Shown piece by piece: positions 1 to 11,569 of a DNA stretch of 64,000 bases. The stretch is from Triticum aestivum. Its lineage: Eukaryota > Streptophyta > Magnoliopsida > Poales > Poaceae. The translations under genes and the position numbers were made by a program. Under the pieces are notes generated by a model, which was given only the letters and a program-made list of their open reading frames with translations, ran no database searches and was not told the origin of the DNA. The DNA is taken from contig NC_057802.1 of assembly GCF_018294505.1 (NCBI RefSeq), positions 556,043,172-556,107,171 on the forward strand. Reading direction: 5' to 3'. Each line of letters starts with the position of its first letter. Position 1 is the first letter of the stretch.

Positions 1-1878
1 TTCCCCGAAATCATAACGTAAGAAAGAAAGGCAAGCATTTCAACGGCAAGGCAGATCACCGGCCGAAGCCTGCGGAACGTACTGGTGCTGAGATATTTGA
101 TATGGTCAAGGATCTGAAAGTCATCTTTGGAAAGGGTCCTGGCAGACAATCAGTTCCGCGGGGAGTTGACAGGCACGCACCCATGTGGAAGAAGAAATCT
201 ATATTTTGGGAGCTAGAATATTGGAAAGTCCTAGATGTCCGCTCTGCAATCGACGTGATGCATGTTACGAAGAATATTTGCGTGAACCTGCTGAGCTTCT
301 TGGGCGTGTATGGGAAGACAAATGATACAAAGGAAGCACGGCAGGACCAGCAACTTTTGAAAGACCCAGATGACCGGCATCCGGAATGGTTTCAAGGTCG
401 TGCCAGCTACGCTCTTACCAAAGAAGAGAAGGTCATTTTTTTTTGAATGCCTGAGCAGTATGAAGGTCCCGTCTGGCTTCTCGTCGAATATAAAGGGAAT
501 AATAAACATGGCGGAGAAAAAGTTCCAAAACCTGAAGTCTCACGACTGCCACATGATTATGATGCAATTGCTTCCGATTGCTTTGAGGGGGCTCCTACCG
601 GAAAATGTTCGAGTAGCCATTGTGAAGCTATGTGCATTCCTCAATGCAATCTCTCAGAAGGTAATCAATCCAGAAGATCTACCACGGTTACAGAACGATG
701 TGGTCCAATGCCTTGTCAGTTTTGAGTTGGTGTTCCCACCATCCTTCTTCGATATTATGACGCACCTCCTGCTCCACCTAGTCGAAGAGATTTCCATTCT
801 CGGTCCTGTATTTCTACACAATATGTTCCCCTTTGAGAGGTTCATGGGAGTATTAAAGAAATATGTTCGTAACCGTGCTAGGCCAGAAGGAAGCATCGTC
901 AAGGGCTATGGAAATGAGGAGGTAATTGAGTTCTGTATTGACTATGTTCCTGACCTTAAGCCGATTGGTATTCCTCAATCGCGGCACAAGGGGAGACTAA
1001 GTGGAAAAGGCACGATCGGAAGGAAATCAACGATATGTATGGACGGTCATTCTATGACTGAAGCACACCACACAGTTCTGCAAAATTCCAGCTTGGTGGC
1101 TCCGTTCTTCGAGCAACACAAGAATATTTTACGCTCGGACAACCCGGGGAAGCCTGAATCCTAGATTAGAAAGGCCCACATGGAGACTTTTGGCAGTTGG
1201 TTGCGAAAACATTTAATGAATGACAATGATGTTGGAGATCAGCTGTACATGTTGGCCAAGAAACCATCTTCGACTATAACGATTTTCCAAGGGTACGAGA
1301 TAAATGGGAATACATTTTACACCATCGCCCAAGATAAAAAGAGCACCAACCAAAACAGTGGTGTCCGGTTTGATGCAGCAACCGAGAATGGGCAAAAGGT
1401 CACATATTATGGTTACATAGAGGAGATATGGGAACTTGACTATGGACCCTCCTTTAAGGTCCCTTTGTTCCGGTGCAAATGGTTCAAGCTAACAGGAGGT
1501 GGGGTAAAGGTGGACGAGCAATACGGAATGACAATGGTGGATTTCAACAATCTTGGTTACCTTGACGAACCATTCGTCCTTGCCAAAGATGTCGCTCAGG
1601 TTTTTTATTTGAAGGACATGAGTAGCAAACCGAGGAAACGGAAAGATAAGAAAACGATCAGTACATCATGCGATGATCCAAAGCGCCACATTGTTCTTTC
1701 AGGGAAAAGAAACATCGTGGGAGTGGAGGACAAGACAGACATGTCAGAAGATTATAATATGTTTGGTGAAATTCCGCCCTTCAAAGTGAACACTGACCCA
1801 AGCATTAAGTTAAATGATGAGGATGCTCCATGGATACGGCACAATCGTAAGCAAGCAGGGACACAACGGAAGAATTGA
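1..1878 (+). pseudogene. CACTA-A transposase (TNPD-like), copy 1, broken
   Basis: This is the C-terminal half of a tnp2-type CACTA transposase, cut by the window start. It is about 99.5% identical to 43165-45041, where the frame is open. Two lesions kill it. The T-run at 436-444 has nine T where the intact copy has eight (43600-43607), which shifts the frame. A TAG at 1162-1164 replaces the TGG (Trp) of the intact copy. The reading frame is otherwise preserved, including the DUF4218-like region and the DUF4216-like block ending FRCKWF. I counted nine substitutions over the 1.88 kb, eight of them transitions. The decay is therefore recent and later than the duplication. Confidence 0.9.
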
Positions 1879-2026
1879 TGTGTAATAATTTATTGTACCA
1901 AACTTTGTTGAATGGATCATGTGAATTAAAACGTACGATGGCGAATCCGGATGATTTGTATTTGGTCGATGAACTGAATGATGTATCAAACCTTTTGTCA
2001 AACCTTCAAGGGATCGATGAACTGAA

Positions 2027-2505
2027 TTTTTTGATATATTATTTGTATTTTTAAGATTTTAAAATGAATTAGTTTTATTTTTCTGATTTTTTTGATATAT
2101 TATTTGTATTTTTAAGATTTTAAAATGAATTAGTTTTATTTTTCTGATTTTTTTGATATGTTATTTGTATTTTTAATATTTTAAAATGAATTAGTTTTAT
2201 TTTTCTGATTTTTTTGATATATAATTGTATTTTTAAGATTTTAAAATGAATTAGTTTTATTTTTCTGATTTTTTGATATATTATTTGTATTTTCAAGATT
2301 TTAAAATGAATTAGTTTTATTTTTCTGATTTTTTTGATATATTATTTGTGTTTTTAAGATTTTAAAATGAATTAGTTTTATTTTTCTGATTTTTTCATAT
2401 ATTATTTGTATTTTTAAGATTTTAAAATGAATTAGTTTATTTTTCTGATTTTTTGATATATAATTGTATTTTTAAGATTTTAAAATGAATTAGTTTTATT
2501 TTATA
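2027..2505. repeat. 60-bp AT-rich tandem repeat, 8 units
   Basis: The unit is about 60 bp and contains TTTTAAAATGAATTAG. It occurs eight times just downstream of the transposase stop. The equivalent array in copy 2 has ten units, a net difference of about 121 bp, so the array has gained or lost two whole units since the duplication. It may act as the 3' flank or terminator region of the transposase gene, but nothing proves this. Confidence 0.9.
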
Positions 2506-2514
2506 TGAAAAAGG

Positions 2515-2712
2515 ACCTTTAGTCGCGGTTCGTGACACGAACCGCGACTAAAGGCTCTTTCTGCGCGGGAACGAAAGCGGCGCGAAAAACCTTTAGTCCC
2601 AGTTGGGGAGGCGGACCGCGACTAAAGGTACCCTTTAGTCGCGGTTGGTGTCCCCAACCGGGACTAAAGGGTACCTTTAGTCGCGGTCCGCCTCCCCAAC
2701 CGGGACTAAAGC
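2515..2712. repeat. Internal cluster of subterminal-type motifs (inverted CTTTAGTCGCGGTT)
   Basis: CCTTTAGTCGCGGTT-like motifs occur as head-to-head and tail-to-tail pairs, for example GGTTCGTGACACGAACC framed by CTTTAGTCGC and its complement. They can form hairpins. The same motif dominates the element's terminal regions, where in En/Spm elements the TNPA protein binds. Here the cluster lies in the middle of the element, directly upstream of a TATA box and the second gene. A buried element end or a transposon-protein-responsive promoter would both explain it. Confidence 0.8.
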
Positions 2713-2718
2713 TCTGTC

Positions 2719-2726
2719 TATATATA
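2719..2726 (+). promoter_or_regulatory. TATA box of the second CACTA-A gene, copy 1
   Basis: TATATATA lies a few bases after the last CTTTAGTC inverted repeat and before a GC-rich leader. The transposase promoter of copy 2 (41373-41380) has the same hairpin-then-TATA layout. The second gene's ATG is about 1.2 kb downstream, so a long leader must be assumed. Confidence 0.5.
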
Positions 2727-2739
2727 CAGCACTTAGCAT

Positions 2740-3128
2740 TTTCCGCCACCTCCCATTCTCCTCTCGACGCCGAAGCCCTGCCCCGACGCCGATCGACGCC
2801 GACGCCGCCAGGCTGCTGCCCCGACGCCGATCGACGCCGACGCCCTGCCCGACGCCGACGCCCTGCCCCCAGTGAGCTCCGCCGCCCCCCACTTCCCCTG
2901 CCCTGCGCGCCGCCGCCCCCGCGCCCAGTGAGCGCCGCCGCCGCCCCTGCCCTGCCCTAGCGCGCCGCCGCCACCGCCCCTGCCCTGCCCTGCCCCTGCC
3001 CGCCGCCCGCCGCCCCTGGCCCTGCCCCTTCCCGCCGCCCGCTGCCCCTGCCTGCCGCCCCTGGCCCTGCCCCTGCCCGCCGCCCGCTGCCCCTGCCTGC
3101 CGTCCTCCGCCTCCCGCCGCCGCCTGCC
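2740..3128. other. GC-rich leader tract
   Basis: This stretch is C-rich, built of CCGCCGCC, CCCTGCC and GACGCCGA variants. Long overlapping frames are open on both strands purely because of base composition. They encode only Ala/Gly/Pro/Arg-rich low-complexity peptides, so I call no gene. Confidence 0.6.
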
Positions 3129-3803
3129 GTCCAGGAATGGAAGAAGAAAGAAACCAAATGAAAACCAAAAAGAAAAAGGAAGAAGAAGAAAGAAACCAAA
3201 AAGAAAAAGGAAGAAGAAGAAAGAAAAAGGAAGAAGAAGAAAGAAACCAAATGAAAATGTTAAATGTTAAATGTTAAATGTGTTTCAAAAAAAGGAAGAA
3301 GAAAGAAACCAAATGAAAACCAAAAAGAAAAACAAAGAAAACAAAACAAACAGAAGAAAAGGAAAAACAAAATAAGAAAAGGAAGAAGAAAAGGAAGAAG
3401 AAAAGGAAAAGAAAAGGAAGAAGAAAAGGAAGAAGAAAAGGAAGAAGAAAAGGAAGAAGAAAAGGAAAAGAAAAGGAAGAAGAAAAGGAAAAAGAAAAGG
3501 AAGAAGAAAAGGAAGAAGAAAAGGAAAAGAAAAGGAAGAAGAAAAGGAAGAAGAAAAGGAAGAAGAAAAGGAAAAACAAAATAAGAAAAGGAAGAAGAAA
3601 AGGAAGAAGAAAAGGAAAAAGAAAAGGAAGAAGAAAAGGAAGAAGAAAAGGAAAAAGAAAAGGAAGAAGAAAAGGAAGAAGAAAAGGAAAAAGAAAAGGA
3701 AGAAGAAAAGGAAGAAGAAAAGGAAAAACAAAATAAGAAAAGGAAGAAGAAAAGGAAGAAGAAAAGGAAAAAGAAAAGGAAAAAGAAAAGGAAAAACAAA
3801 ATA
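3129..3803. repeat. Purine-only (GAAAAGGAAGAA)n tract, copy 1
   Basis: About 0.67 kb on the + strand is almost entirely A and G, made of AAAAGGAAGAAG and AAAAGGAAA variants broken by a few AACAAAATAAG spacers. Lys/Arg/Glu-rich + frames and Phe/Ser/Leu-rich minus frames are artefacts of this composition. The order of sub-repeats differs from copy 2, as expected for slippage. Such homopurine DNA can form triplex or H-DNA. Confidence 0.9.
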
Positions 3804-3916
3804 CTTGGCAGTGCTCAATAATCTTATTTTTTAATTCCTCCTCCTCTATGTCCCCTTAATCTTATTTTTTAATTCCTTTATACTTAAAGAATTTTTACTA
3901 CATGCAGGAGTGACAT

Positions 3917-5955
3917 ATGGCGGACGATAGAGCCGAGCCACTTAGGGATCCGAAGGCTGAACGTTATTTAATGGGCATCATCAACAACGAGATTCCTTAT
4001 GTGCCGGGCTCAGAATATGAGCAAGAAGAGGATGTAGTCTGTTCTTTTCTGAACCTTGACGGTGGAACAGACATTGTCGATGATCAAGAAGGTGAAGGAA
4101 CGGACATTGTCGACGGAGGTCAACCGTCAACAAACGACGATCTCGAATTGCAAGTAGCAACCACCTCCGGCGAGGTATATATATACATTGAGCCTCTCGT
4201 GATACAAACTTACTAAAATGTGAATACATATGTATTAACGCGCGCGACTCTCTTTCTTTTTTTAGCCTCGGCCGGATCGAGTACGACAAAGCGTAGCAAA
4301 TCCAAGGCGATGAAAACAGGAGAAACATATGCCATTGAGTTTGTCAGTGAAACCGGCAAGCCCCTACAGCACACCTCAAAGTTTATCAACCAATGCGGAG
4401 TCGTTGTTAGAGACAACGTCCAGATCACCGTCCAGGAATGGAAGGAGCCAAAGAAGGCACGTCTTGGTTTCAGTTTTGTCGACAAGAGAACGAAAAAGGA
4501 TTGCTGGAGAAAGCTTATGGAACATTTCATTCTACCTCCGAAATACAACAAAGTCGATGAATTCGGTAACGAGGTTCCGGGTGGACGTGAGAGGAGGAGG
4601 CTAGTTAAAGAGTTCGCTCTTCAGAAGATGGGCGAAGCATTCCGGAACTTCAAGAAAAATTTAACCCGTGACTATGTCAACAAGGGCAAGACTCCGGATT
4701 TCAATGGACTACATGAGAAACTGAAAGATGATTGGCCAGAATTTGTGAGGCAAAAGCAATCGGAGCATTTCAAGGAAATATCAAAAAAAATAAGGATAAT
4801 GCGAGTAAGAAAAAGTTCCATCATATTATGGGGCCAGGAGGATACCGCCTTTCGGAGCCTAGGTGGCAAAAGATGGAGGAGGACCTGAGGGTGCGAGGAA
4901 TCCCTCTAGGTACAGAGGGATGGGACCCAAGGGCCAAAAGCTGGTGGTACGGGCATGGGGGATCGCTAGACCCGGAGACAGGGGTGTGTGTTCACCGGAA
5001 GAAAAAGTTTGCTCCCACCCAAGCCCTTATTGACGCAATGACCCAAGCTCAAGAGGGCTTGATCAAGTTCAACAGAGAGAAAGACGCACTGACAACAGCC
5101 CTCGGGAATGATGAACACGGAGGACGTGTACGAGGCAAAGGCAAAGTTCCGTGGAAAGTAGGGTTTTCCCAGGACAATGACCCGTACTGTTACAGAAGCC
5201 GTAAGAGAAAGACGGACCGGGATGCAGATCTTATGGCGAAGTTTGCATCGGAACTCCATGAGTTGAAGCAGACCGTGCATGAACTAGTAAAAGAAAAATC
5301 GGCTGCAGGGCCGCATGAAGATCATGAAGCGGATCGCGGAAACCAGCAGCGGAGAAGCAGCGTGGCTTCCACGGATGCCCCGCCTGGTGCTAGTGCACCG
5401 ATGATCGAGATTCGTGCACCGGAGCCTCACTACCCCGTGGATGATGTAAAGGAGATGAAAGAATGTGATCTGCATTATCCCGTGGGGAACGTTTCCACGA
5501 AGGTAGCTAGCGGCAGTGCTTTACCCTGTACACCTGGAGCACTCCACCACAACAACCCCATTGCATATGGCTATGCTCGTGTCACGGTGGAAGACATAGT
5601 CCAAGGGTTTGAGGACCTGGAGATTGACAAAGCTACACCCGAAGGGGAGAGAAGACTTGGAGATGTCAAGCGCCAGATCATTCTATGGAAAAAGAAGTAC
5701 ATAGTGTTTCCAGGCGAGGCGCCAAGGCTAACAAGTCCACCCCCCTCCGATGGTGGTGGTGGTGGTGGTGGTGGCGGTGGTGGTGGTCGTGGTGGTTCAC
5801 CTACACCTCCTTCACGCCATTCGACGCCGTCCCCCGATCCACAACCTCCGGCGGGTACGACGCCCCCCAATCCTCCTCCGGCGGGTACGACGCCCCCCAA
5901 TCCACCTCCGGCGAAGAAGCAGAAGCAGGCGGACAGCAAGGAAACCCGCTCCTAG
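3917..5955 (+). pseudogene. Second CACTA-A gene (accessory transposon protein), copy 1, broken
   Basis: Exon 1 runs from ATG 3917 to about 4174, with a GTATAT donor. Exon 2 begins after the TTTTTTTAG acceptor at 4265. Compared with copy 2, one C is missing directly after this acceptor, so the exon junction is out of frame. One G is also missing near 4782, shifting the frame again. The remaining sequence encodes a basic, plant CACTA (Transposase_24-like) region containing GPGGYRLSEPRW, then a coiled-coil-like stretch and a Gly- and Pro-rich tail. The tail has one more GGTACGACGCCCCCC repeat than copy 2. TAG at 5953-5955 ends the frame. The downstream region stays open in the same frame here, so this stop probably split one longer protein. 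Confidence 0.8.
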
Positions 5956-6778
5956 ACTATTAACCCGGACCCTTATGTACCTAAGACCACAAGCGTACCG
6001 GAGCCATCACTTAAGCCTCTCCTCCCAAGGCCTTGGGAACTTAGTGAAGCTAAAACCAAATTGGCCGCGTCTGCTCATTATGAGAAATGGAAGGCGGATA
6101 TGAAGGCGATAAAAGAGCCTGAGCCCAAGCAAGTATTCACTGAGAAGCAAAAGAAGTGGGCTAAGGATTTTTTGACGACACCGTCCCAAGCCGAGCTGAA
6201 TATGCCTGACGACTATGGACATGAACTTCGTAGGCAAGCAAAAATATTGAAGGAGGAGAAAGAAGAAAGTAAAAAAAGCGGGAAACAAGTTGACCAGCTC
6301 GGGATGCAGAATAAACAATCGATCCCCCCGCTCATAGTGAAAGCCGGTCCGGAAGAGGACCCCGAGATCATAGCAGCTGCGGCAGCACTTGGATTGACTG
6401 TAGCGAGTGCCATGAAACAAGCGTCCGAGATGGGTTTGACTCTTCGTGCCTTCTTAGGCCTTGAGGATGCGCCAGTATGTGAGATAGCATTACAATATGT
6501 GCGGAATGGGCCTCTCGTCGAGCCTGCGCGGGAAAAGAGTCTACCACCACAAATGCGAAATCTGCTACGTTGGTACAAGCAATTTTCATAACATGGACCG
6601 ACAAAGAATATGTTTATGCGGATGTTACAGAGGAGCATCACACCAAACGGTACTCTGTACAAGTTCATATGAGTGAATTGTTCCAGCTGTTCAATCTGCG
6701 TGACCTTGACAAATCTATGCTGAGTTGCTACGTTCTGTAAGTGATTTATTTCTACCTCATCTCGTTCTTCATTGCCTG

Positions 6779-6867
<89 letters not shown>

Positions 6868-7723
6868 CCTAACTATATTGTTGCGTACGCTATTATGCAG
6901 ATTGAAGATTTGGGAATGCAAAATAAGAAACCTCCATGATGTTGGGTTCATTGACCCACATATCGTTAATGGACATGTGTTACAAAATCACCCCGAAGAC
7001 GTGGAGAAAGACTTGTACAAGTTTCTTAGAAAGCATCAACTCAAAAGTCATATTCTATTTCCTTACCATTTTGGGTGAGTGTTTCTCTCTTGTGCCCATT
7101 CTCTTTTGTTTACTCCATGCATGGTATGTCTAATCGATGAGTTATGCATGACTGTGCATGTAACGTGTCCGCAGGTTCCACTGGATTCTGCTAAATATTG
7201 AACTTCACACCTCCAGAGTTCTAATCATGGACTCTATGGATTCGGATCCAAAGCGTTGGGCCGACATGAGAAAAATGCTGCAAAAGTAATTATTTTCAAT
7301 CATTTGAGCTCTATATCGATCGGTCTCTTTCGTTCATTTCCTAATATCAAGTAACTCATAACTCCCTTGTTCATTTAATTTTCTTTGCCCTGTAGGGTTT
7401 GGAGACGGTTCTCAGAAGAAATTGTCGGTGAATTCAAACATGAGCTAGATTTTAGAAGGTTAGTTAATGTGGATAAGCAGCCACCGGGGACCAATCTATG
7501 TGGATACTATGTTTGTGAGAACATCCGGAGACACACCTCTGAGCGGAAGGCATCGGATAGCGTGCGCAAGGCGACGGATAACTTGCGGAGGAGGCTTAGT
7601 CCAGAAGCTCGCTTCCGACCAATTCAAGATGAATTAGCAGGATTTTTCATGAGGGAAGTCATCAATCCTAAAGGAGAACACTATACCGAGGACGAAGAAA
7701 TTTATATGCATACCCGAGATTGA
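5956..7723 (+). pseudogene. Ulp1-type cysteine protease region, copy 1, decayed
   Basis: This continues the second gene after its TAG. The frame is open from just after the stop to about 6591. An expanded T-run (CAATTTTCAT) near 6582 then shifts it. Spliced exons follow: to 6736, 6901-7074, 7175-7285 and 7396-7723, all with GT-AG borders and matching phases. The last exons show the C48/Ulp1 (SUMO-protease) signature: FHW (His), an Asp in IMDSM, and NLCGYYVC (Cys). The family removes SUMO or similar modifiers, and Ulp1-like domains are known passengers in plant CACTA and Mutator elements. The frame breaks make a functional product unlikely here. Confidence 0.75.
6782..6864. repeat. (TA)n microsatellite in an intron, 83 bp
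   Basis: This uninterrupted TA run lies within the first intron of the Ulp1-like region. The matching run in copy 2 is 53 bp (50050-50102), a 30-bp length difference since the duplication. Confidence 0.95.
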
Positions 7724-7944
7724 AACTTGTTCAAAGTTGTATATGGTCATCCATCCTAATTGTGTATGGAAACTTGTTCGAAGTTGTATATGGTCACCCG
7801 AGATTGAATATATATTATATATTCCTCTTGAATTCTTCTTGTTTGAAATTTCATATGCATGTATATAGTAGCGTAGAATATGTGTACTGAAACTTCATCA
7901 AAATTAAAATAAAACACAAAATAAAATATAAAAGAAATAAAACA

Positions 7945-8249
7945 CTACAAATTAAAAAGAAACCAGGTTTAGGGGGGCTAAAACCCTAAACCTGCGGAGG
8001 AGGCCTTTAGTCCCGGTTAGCCACGAGAACCGGGACTAAAGGTCCTCCGCCCCGACGGACCCCTGGCGCCCACGTGGACGGGCCTTTAGTCCCGGTTAGC
8101 CACGAGAACCGGGACTAAAGCCTTTAGTCGCGGTTCGTAAGAGGCGCGACTAAAGGGGGGGTCTTTAGTCGCGCATATTTAGTCCCGGTTGCACAGCCGG
8201 GACTAAAGGCCTTTGCGAACCGGGACTAAAGGCCCATTTTCTACCAGTG
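7945..8249. repeat. 3' subterminal repeats and terminus of CACTA-A, copy 1
   Basis: There are multiple CCTTTAGTCCCGGTT motifs and their complements, for example CCTTTAGTCCCGGTTAGCC facing GAACCGGGACTAAAGG, arranged as hairpins. They end at ...CTACCAGTG. In En/Spm elements such arrays bind the element-encoded TNPA protein and are needed for excision. Confidence 0.9.
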
Positions 8250-9022
8250 GTATTCGGACACCGTAAGTGTTCCGGAGTGTATCGGATATTTATCGGAGTA
8301 CCGGAGGGGTTACCGGAACCCCCCGGGGGAATATATGGGTCATATGGGCCATGAGAGGGGAGCACACCAGCCCACAAGGGGTGGCTCGCCCCCCCCCCCC
8401 TATGGAAGGAGGTCGAGTGGGAGAAGGGAAAGAGGGGGTTCGGCCCCCCTTTCCTTCTCTCTTTCCCCTTCCCTTTTTCCCACTCCGGCAATTGTGGAAG
8501 GGGGGAGGCCGAATTGGGGAAGACCCCAAGTAGGATTCGGCCTACTTGGGGTGCCCCTGGCTGCCTCTCCTCCCCTCCCACCTATATATATGTGGGGAGG
8601 GGGGCGCCTAGAACACACAACATCAACCGTTAGCCGTGTGCGGCGCCCCCTCCACGGTTTACACCCCCGGTTATATTCTCGCGGTGCTTAGGCGAAGCCC
8701 TACCCGGATCACTTCACCATCACCGTCACCACGCCGTCGTGCTGACGGAACTCATCTACTTCCTCGACATCTTGCTGGATCAAGAGGACGAGGGACGTCA
8801 TCGAGCTGAACGTGTGCAGAACTCGAAGGTGTCGTGCATTTGGTGCTTGATCGGTCGGAGCTAGAAGAAGTTCGACTACATCAATCGCATTGTCAAACGC
8901 TTCTGCTTACGGTCTACGAGGGTACGTGGACACACTCTCCCTCAGGTTGCTATGCATCTCCATGAATAGATCATTACGTGTGCGTAGAAATTTTTTTGTT
9001 TTCCATGCAACGTTTTCCAACA
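8250..9022 (+). mobile_element. Right part of BARE/WIS/Angela-like solo LTR, copy 1
   Basis: The LTR resumes after the CACTA insertion at GTATTCGGACACCG and ends TTTTCCAACA at 9022. AGCCT (9023-9027) then matches the LTR's 5-bp target duplication seen in copy 2 (GGCCT at 40177-40181), with one mismatch. It includes a TATATATA near 8583, probably the LTR promoter. Long GC-rich frames on both strands are not genes. Family assignment is from memory of Triticeae copia LTRs. Confidence 0.85.
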
Positions 9023-9125
9023 AGCCTCCCATGGTCGTGTGGGGCTAGGTCGCTCGAGCCAGCTGGCCGGGCCAAGCCTGGCTCGACGACCAGGCCATGT
9101 GTGCCATCTGTTTGGTGTTGGCCTC
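9023..9125. repeat. About 100-bp unit flanking the solo LTR
   Basis: A unit containing GGGGCTAGGTCGCTCGAGCC and ending GTGTTGGCCTCCCATGG lies directly right of the LTR. A near-identical unit lies directly left of the LTR at 40096-40181 in copy 2. The LTR therefore entered a local tandem repeat of about 100 bp. Confidence 0.75.
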
Positions 9126-11556
9126 CCATGGTTGTCAATGTGGGGCTCTCTGAACTGTCTAATCTCTGGGGCACGCATGGGCCATGTCCTCGGCAATGGG
9201 GCATGGAAGTTTCGATCACCATGGAGCCCACGCTCGAGTGAGGTATCTTTTAAAGTCATTTGTTTTTGCTCGTTTTCTTCTCGGTTATCTTCCCTTCTGT
9301 TCTTTGTCGTGCTTGTGGGCTTTCCGGGCTGTTATTTCATATGTGTGTGTGCTTCTTCTCAGTATGGTGTCTGCTCTTGCCCCATGCCATACGGTTGTGC
9401 CCATCGGGATCTACTGCACAGTTAGCTTCAGCTGTTGCCGTTAGCTGGGTACGCATAGGACGGCCAAGCAGTTGTTGTAATGTTCCGAAAAGGAGGTAGA
9501 TAGAATTAGAAAAGGAGCAGAAATTGTTGCCATGACAGCCTTTTTTGCTCAGATGTCAAGGTTTTTGGAAGCAGCTCAATTTCAATCGAACTGATCATAT
9601 CTTTGATCTACGGTCTAAGCTTTGAAATTAAATTCCGATTTGTGCACCAAAAGTCAAAAAATATCCTTGGATCAGTTTGACAAAGGTTTGACTTTGTGAT
9701 GTGTGGTGGTCAGGTGCAGAGAAAGGAGTGCAGCCAACCAGTAGCTCCGATGCGTTGAACGGTTATGTGCATCGATGAGCTCCGCTCCACTCGACCCGTC
9801 GCCTGGCATCCTGACAGCTTACCTGGAAGCATGAAACAATCAAGCCTTGAAAGTTCTTCTGGATGTTCATATTGCTATACAAAGCCGTCATGATATATGT
9901 AGTACTTAGGCTTGTTGGTTGATGCATAATGAGATTCTGTAAACATGAAAACTTGAGGTTTTATGGTGTAGGTGTATCGGCTGTTCTTATTTACTCGTTC
10001 TTGTCGCGGACAATGTAATTATAAGCGTGTTAGCCCACCATGCGTTACCTTTTCGACACTTTGTAAATTGTCAAGGACAGCGCGCCGCCCGATGATTTGC
10101 CCTGTGCCTAATGGCCGGCTACATCCCCCATTCGGCCTACATTGTGAGCTTCCTAGTTTTGTATTGGAGATGCACCACCGTATGGTCGAGAAGAGATTTG
10201 TTAAGTACGATCATGTGTTCCGGCTAAGTACGTTTAGTTGGGTGGCTAGGCATTGTGTCCGGAGTGACAGCCACGCCCTTCCTATGGCGGTGGGGCACGG
10301 CGTTCATAGATCCCACCTTGTTAACCCGCTCAGAGGCCAGATGCTGATGGGCCCTGTGCGGAGCCGGTGTATTGTCCATGTAGGTACCGGCAAGGGGCCG
10401 CTAGAAAGGACAGAAGGCCCATCGCCTACGCTAGGATTAGGCTCGATTTTACTGTCCTAAAATATGTCCTAGGGTACTTCCGAAAAAGCCAAACGATTCA
10501 TTTCATCAGGTCGCACGTGCTTTGTTTGATCGAGGCAGATCCAACGGCCCATTTTCTTTTACGGCTACAGCTGGATGGGGTTACGTGGCCCACTCCCCAC
10601 CACACATACATTATTTGTTTTGATTTCTTTTTCCTCTATCACATCCACTCTCCTCCACTGCCCCTTGCCTTCCTTTCTCCCGCAGAGAAAGTGTCGCGAG
10701 CTACTGGTCCTGCATGGGGCGGCGAGGTATGCTACAAGGGCTGCTGGGGCGTTGCAGAATAGCCACCTCACGGCGGAGCCTCCGCTTTTCGTCCACTGTT
10801 TCCGCTCACACACGTTGCCAGCTCAATAAACACGACGATGCAGTCGTCGCCAAGGATGTGCCCACACCACCTTCGCTTATGGGAGTGTTGTAACCCCGGA
10901 AGTGAGATGCTACAACCGGTCGCGAGAGATGGTACATCTGGTGGTGAGGGATGGTACAACCGACAAACTTTTTGCTGGAACCAACTACTGGACTTTGTTG
11001 CTGAAACTTGTTTGCTGGAGCCGGCATTATTTTTTGCTGGAACCGGCTAATTGTTCATTTCAACAGACTACTAGAGTTTTGTTTGCTGATTTGTTTTGCT
11101 GGAAGCGGTGTTAATTTTGCTGGAACCGGCTAAGTTTTTTGCTTCGGCTGACTTTTTTTTTGGATTCTTAGTTGCTTAGATCTTTTTGTTGGAAAGCGGT
11201 GGTGCAAGTCGAGGACGAAGGAGAGCCGGAGGCAGCGAGGCTGTGCTTAGATGGGCGCCCGAGTTGCTGGAATCGGCTTGGCCACAGGCTGCAACCGGCT
11301 AGTACGACCACGGAGACGGTGAGGGGCCCCGAACTCCTATTAAGTGTGATGATGGTGGACGTGGAGGACGCCAGGGGCGGTGACCACGCGGTGCGTGGGG
11401 CAAGCGTAAGTTATGCGGGTGTGAATCATGAGTCGTTTTGGGGGCAAGAAGAACGAGTCAACGGTTGTGGGCTGCCAAATGGGACGCTTGCGCGGCAGTG
11501 ACATACGGATATTTGGGTCGGTCGACCAGCGCCGGGCACTGCCCAAAGAAAAGAGT
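9126..11556. other. 2.4 kb without a recognisable gene, copy 1
   Basis: Several short open frames exist on both strands, but none has a recognisable domain or start context. From about 10880 to 11300 there is a degenerate interspersed repeat of GCTGGAACCGGC and GCTACAACCGG. I have seen this style in degraded grass DNA transposons but cannot delimit it. The tract is almost unchanged in copy 2. Confidence 0.5.
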
Positions 11557-11569
11557 GTTGCAAATTCAT

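Larger units (their letters stand above)
1..8249 (+). mobile_element. CACTA-A element, copy 1 (5' end outside window)
   Basis: This is the left-hand copy of a class II CACTA (En/Spm) transposon whose 5' terminus lies before the window. The right terminus reads TTTCTACCAGTG (reverse complement CACTGGTAGAAA) and is followed by GTA at 8250-8252, the same trinucleotide that flanks both ends of the complete copy at 41166-51487. The interior has the same order as that copy: transposase, AT-rich tandem repeat, motif cluster plus TATA box, GC-rich and purine-rich tracts, second gene, subterminal repeats. Transposase and second gene are both broken here, so this copy could move only if helped in trans. 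Confidence 0.9.

Noticed and set aside
3260..3818. Overlapping long frames rich in Phe/Leu/Ser or Lys/Arg/Glu (also 46542-47116)
   Set aside because: They arise from a homopurine repeat lacking stops in most frames, with no start context, domain or conservation of order between copies.
8165..8691. Several 70-140-codon frames in the LTR on both strands
   Set aside because: They overlap in multiple frames within GC-rich LTR leader sequence and lack recognisable domains.
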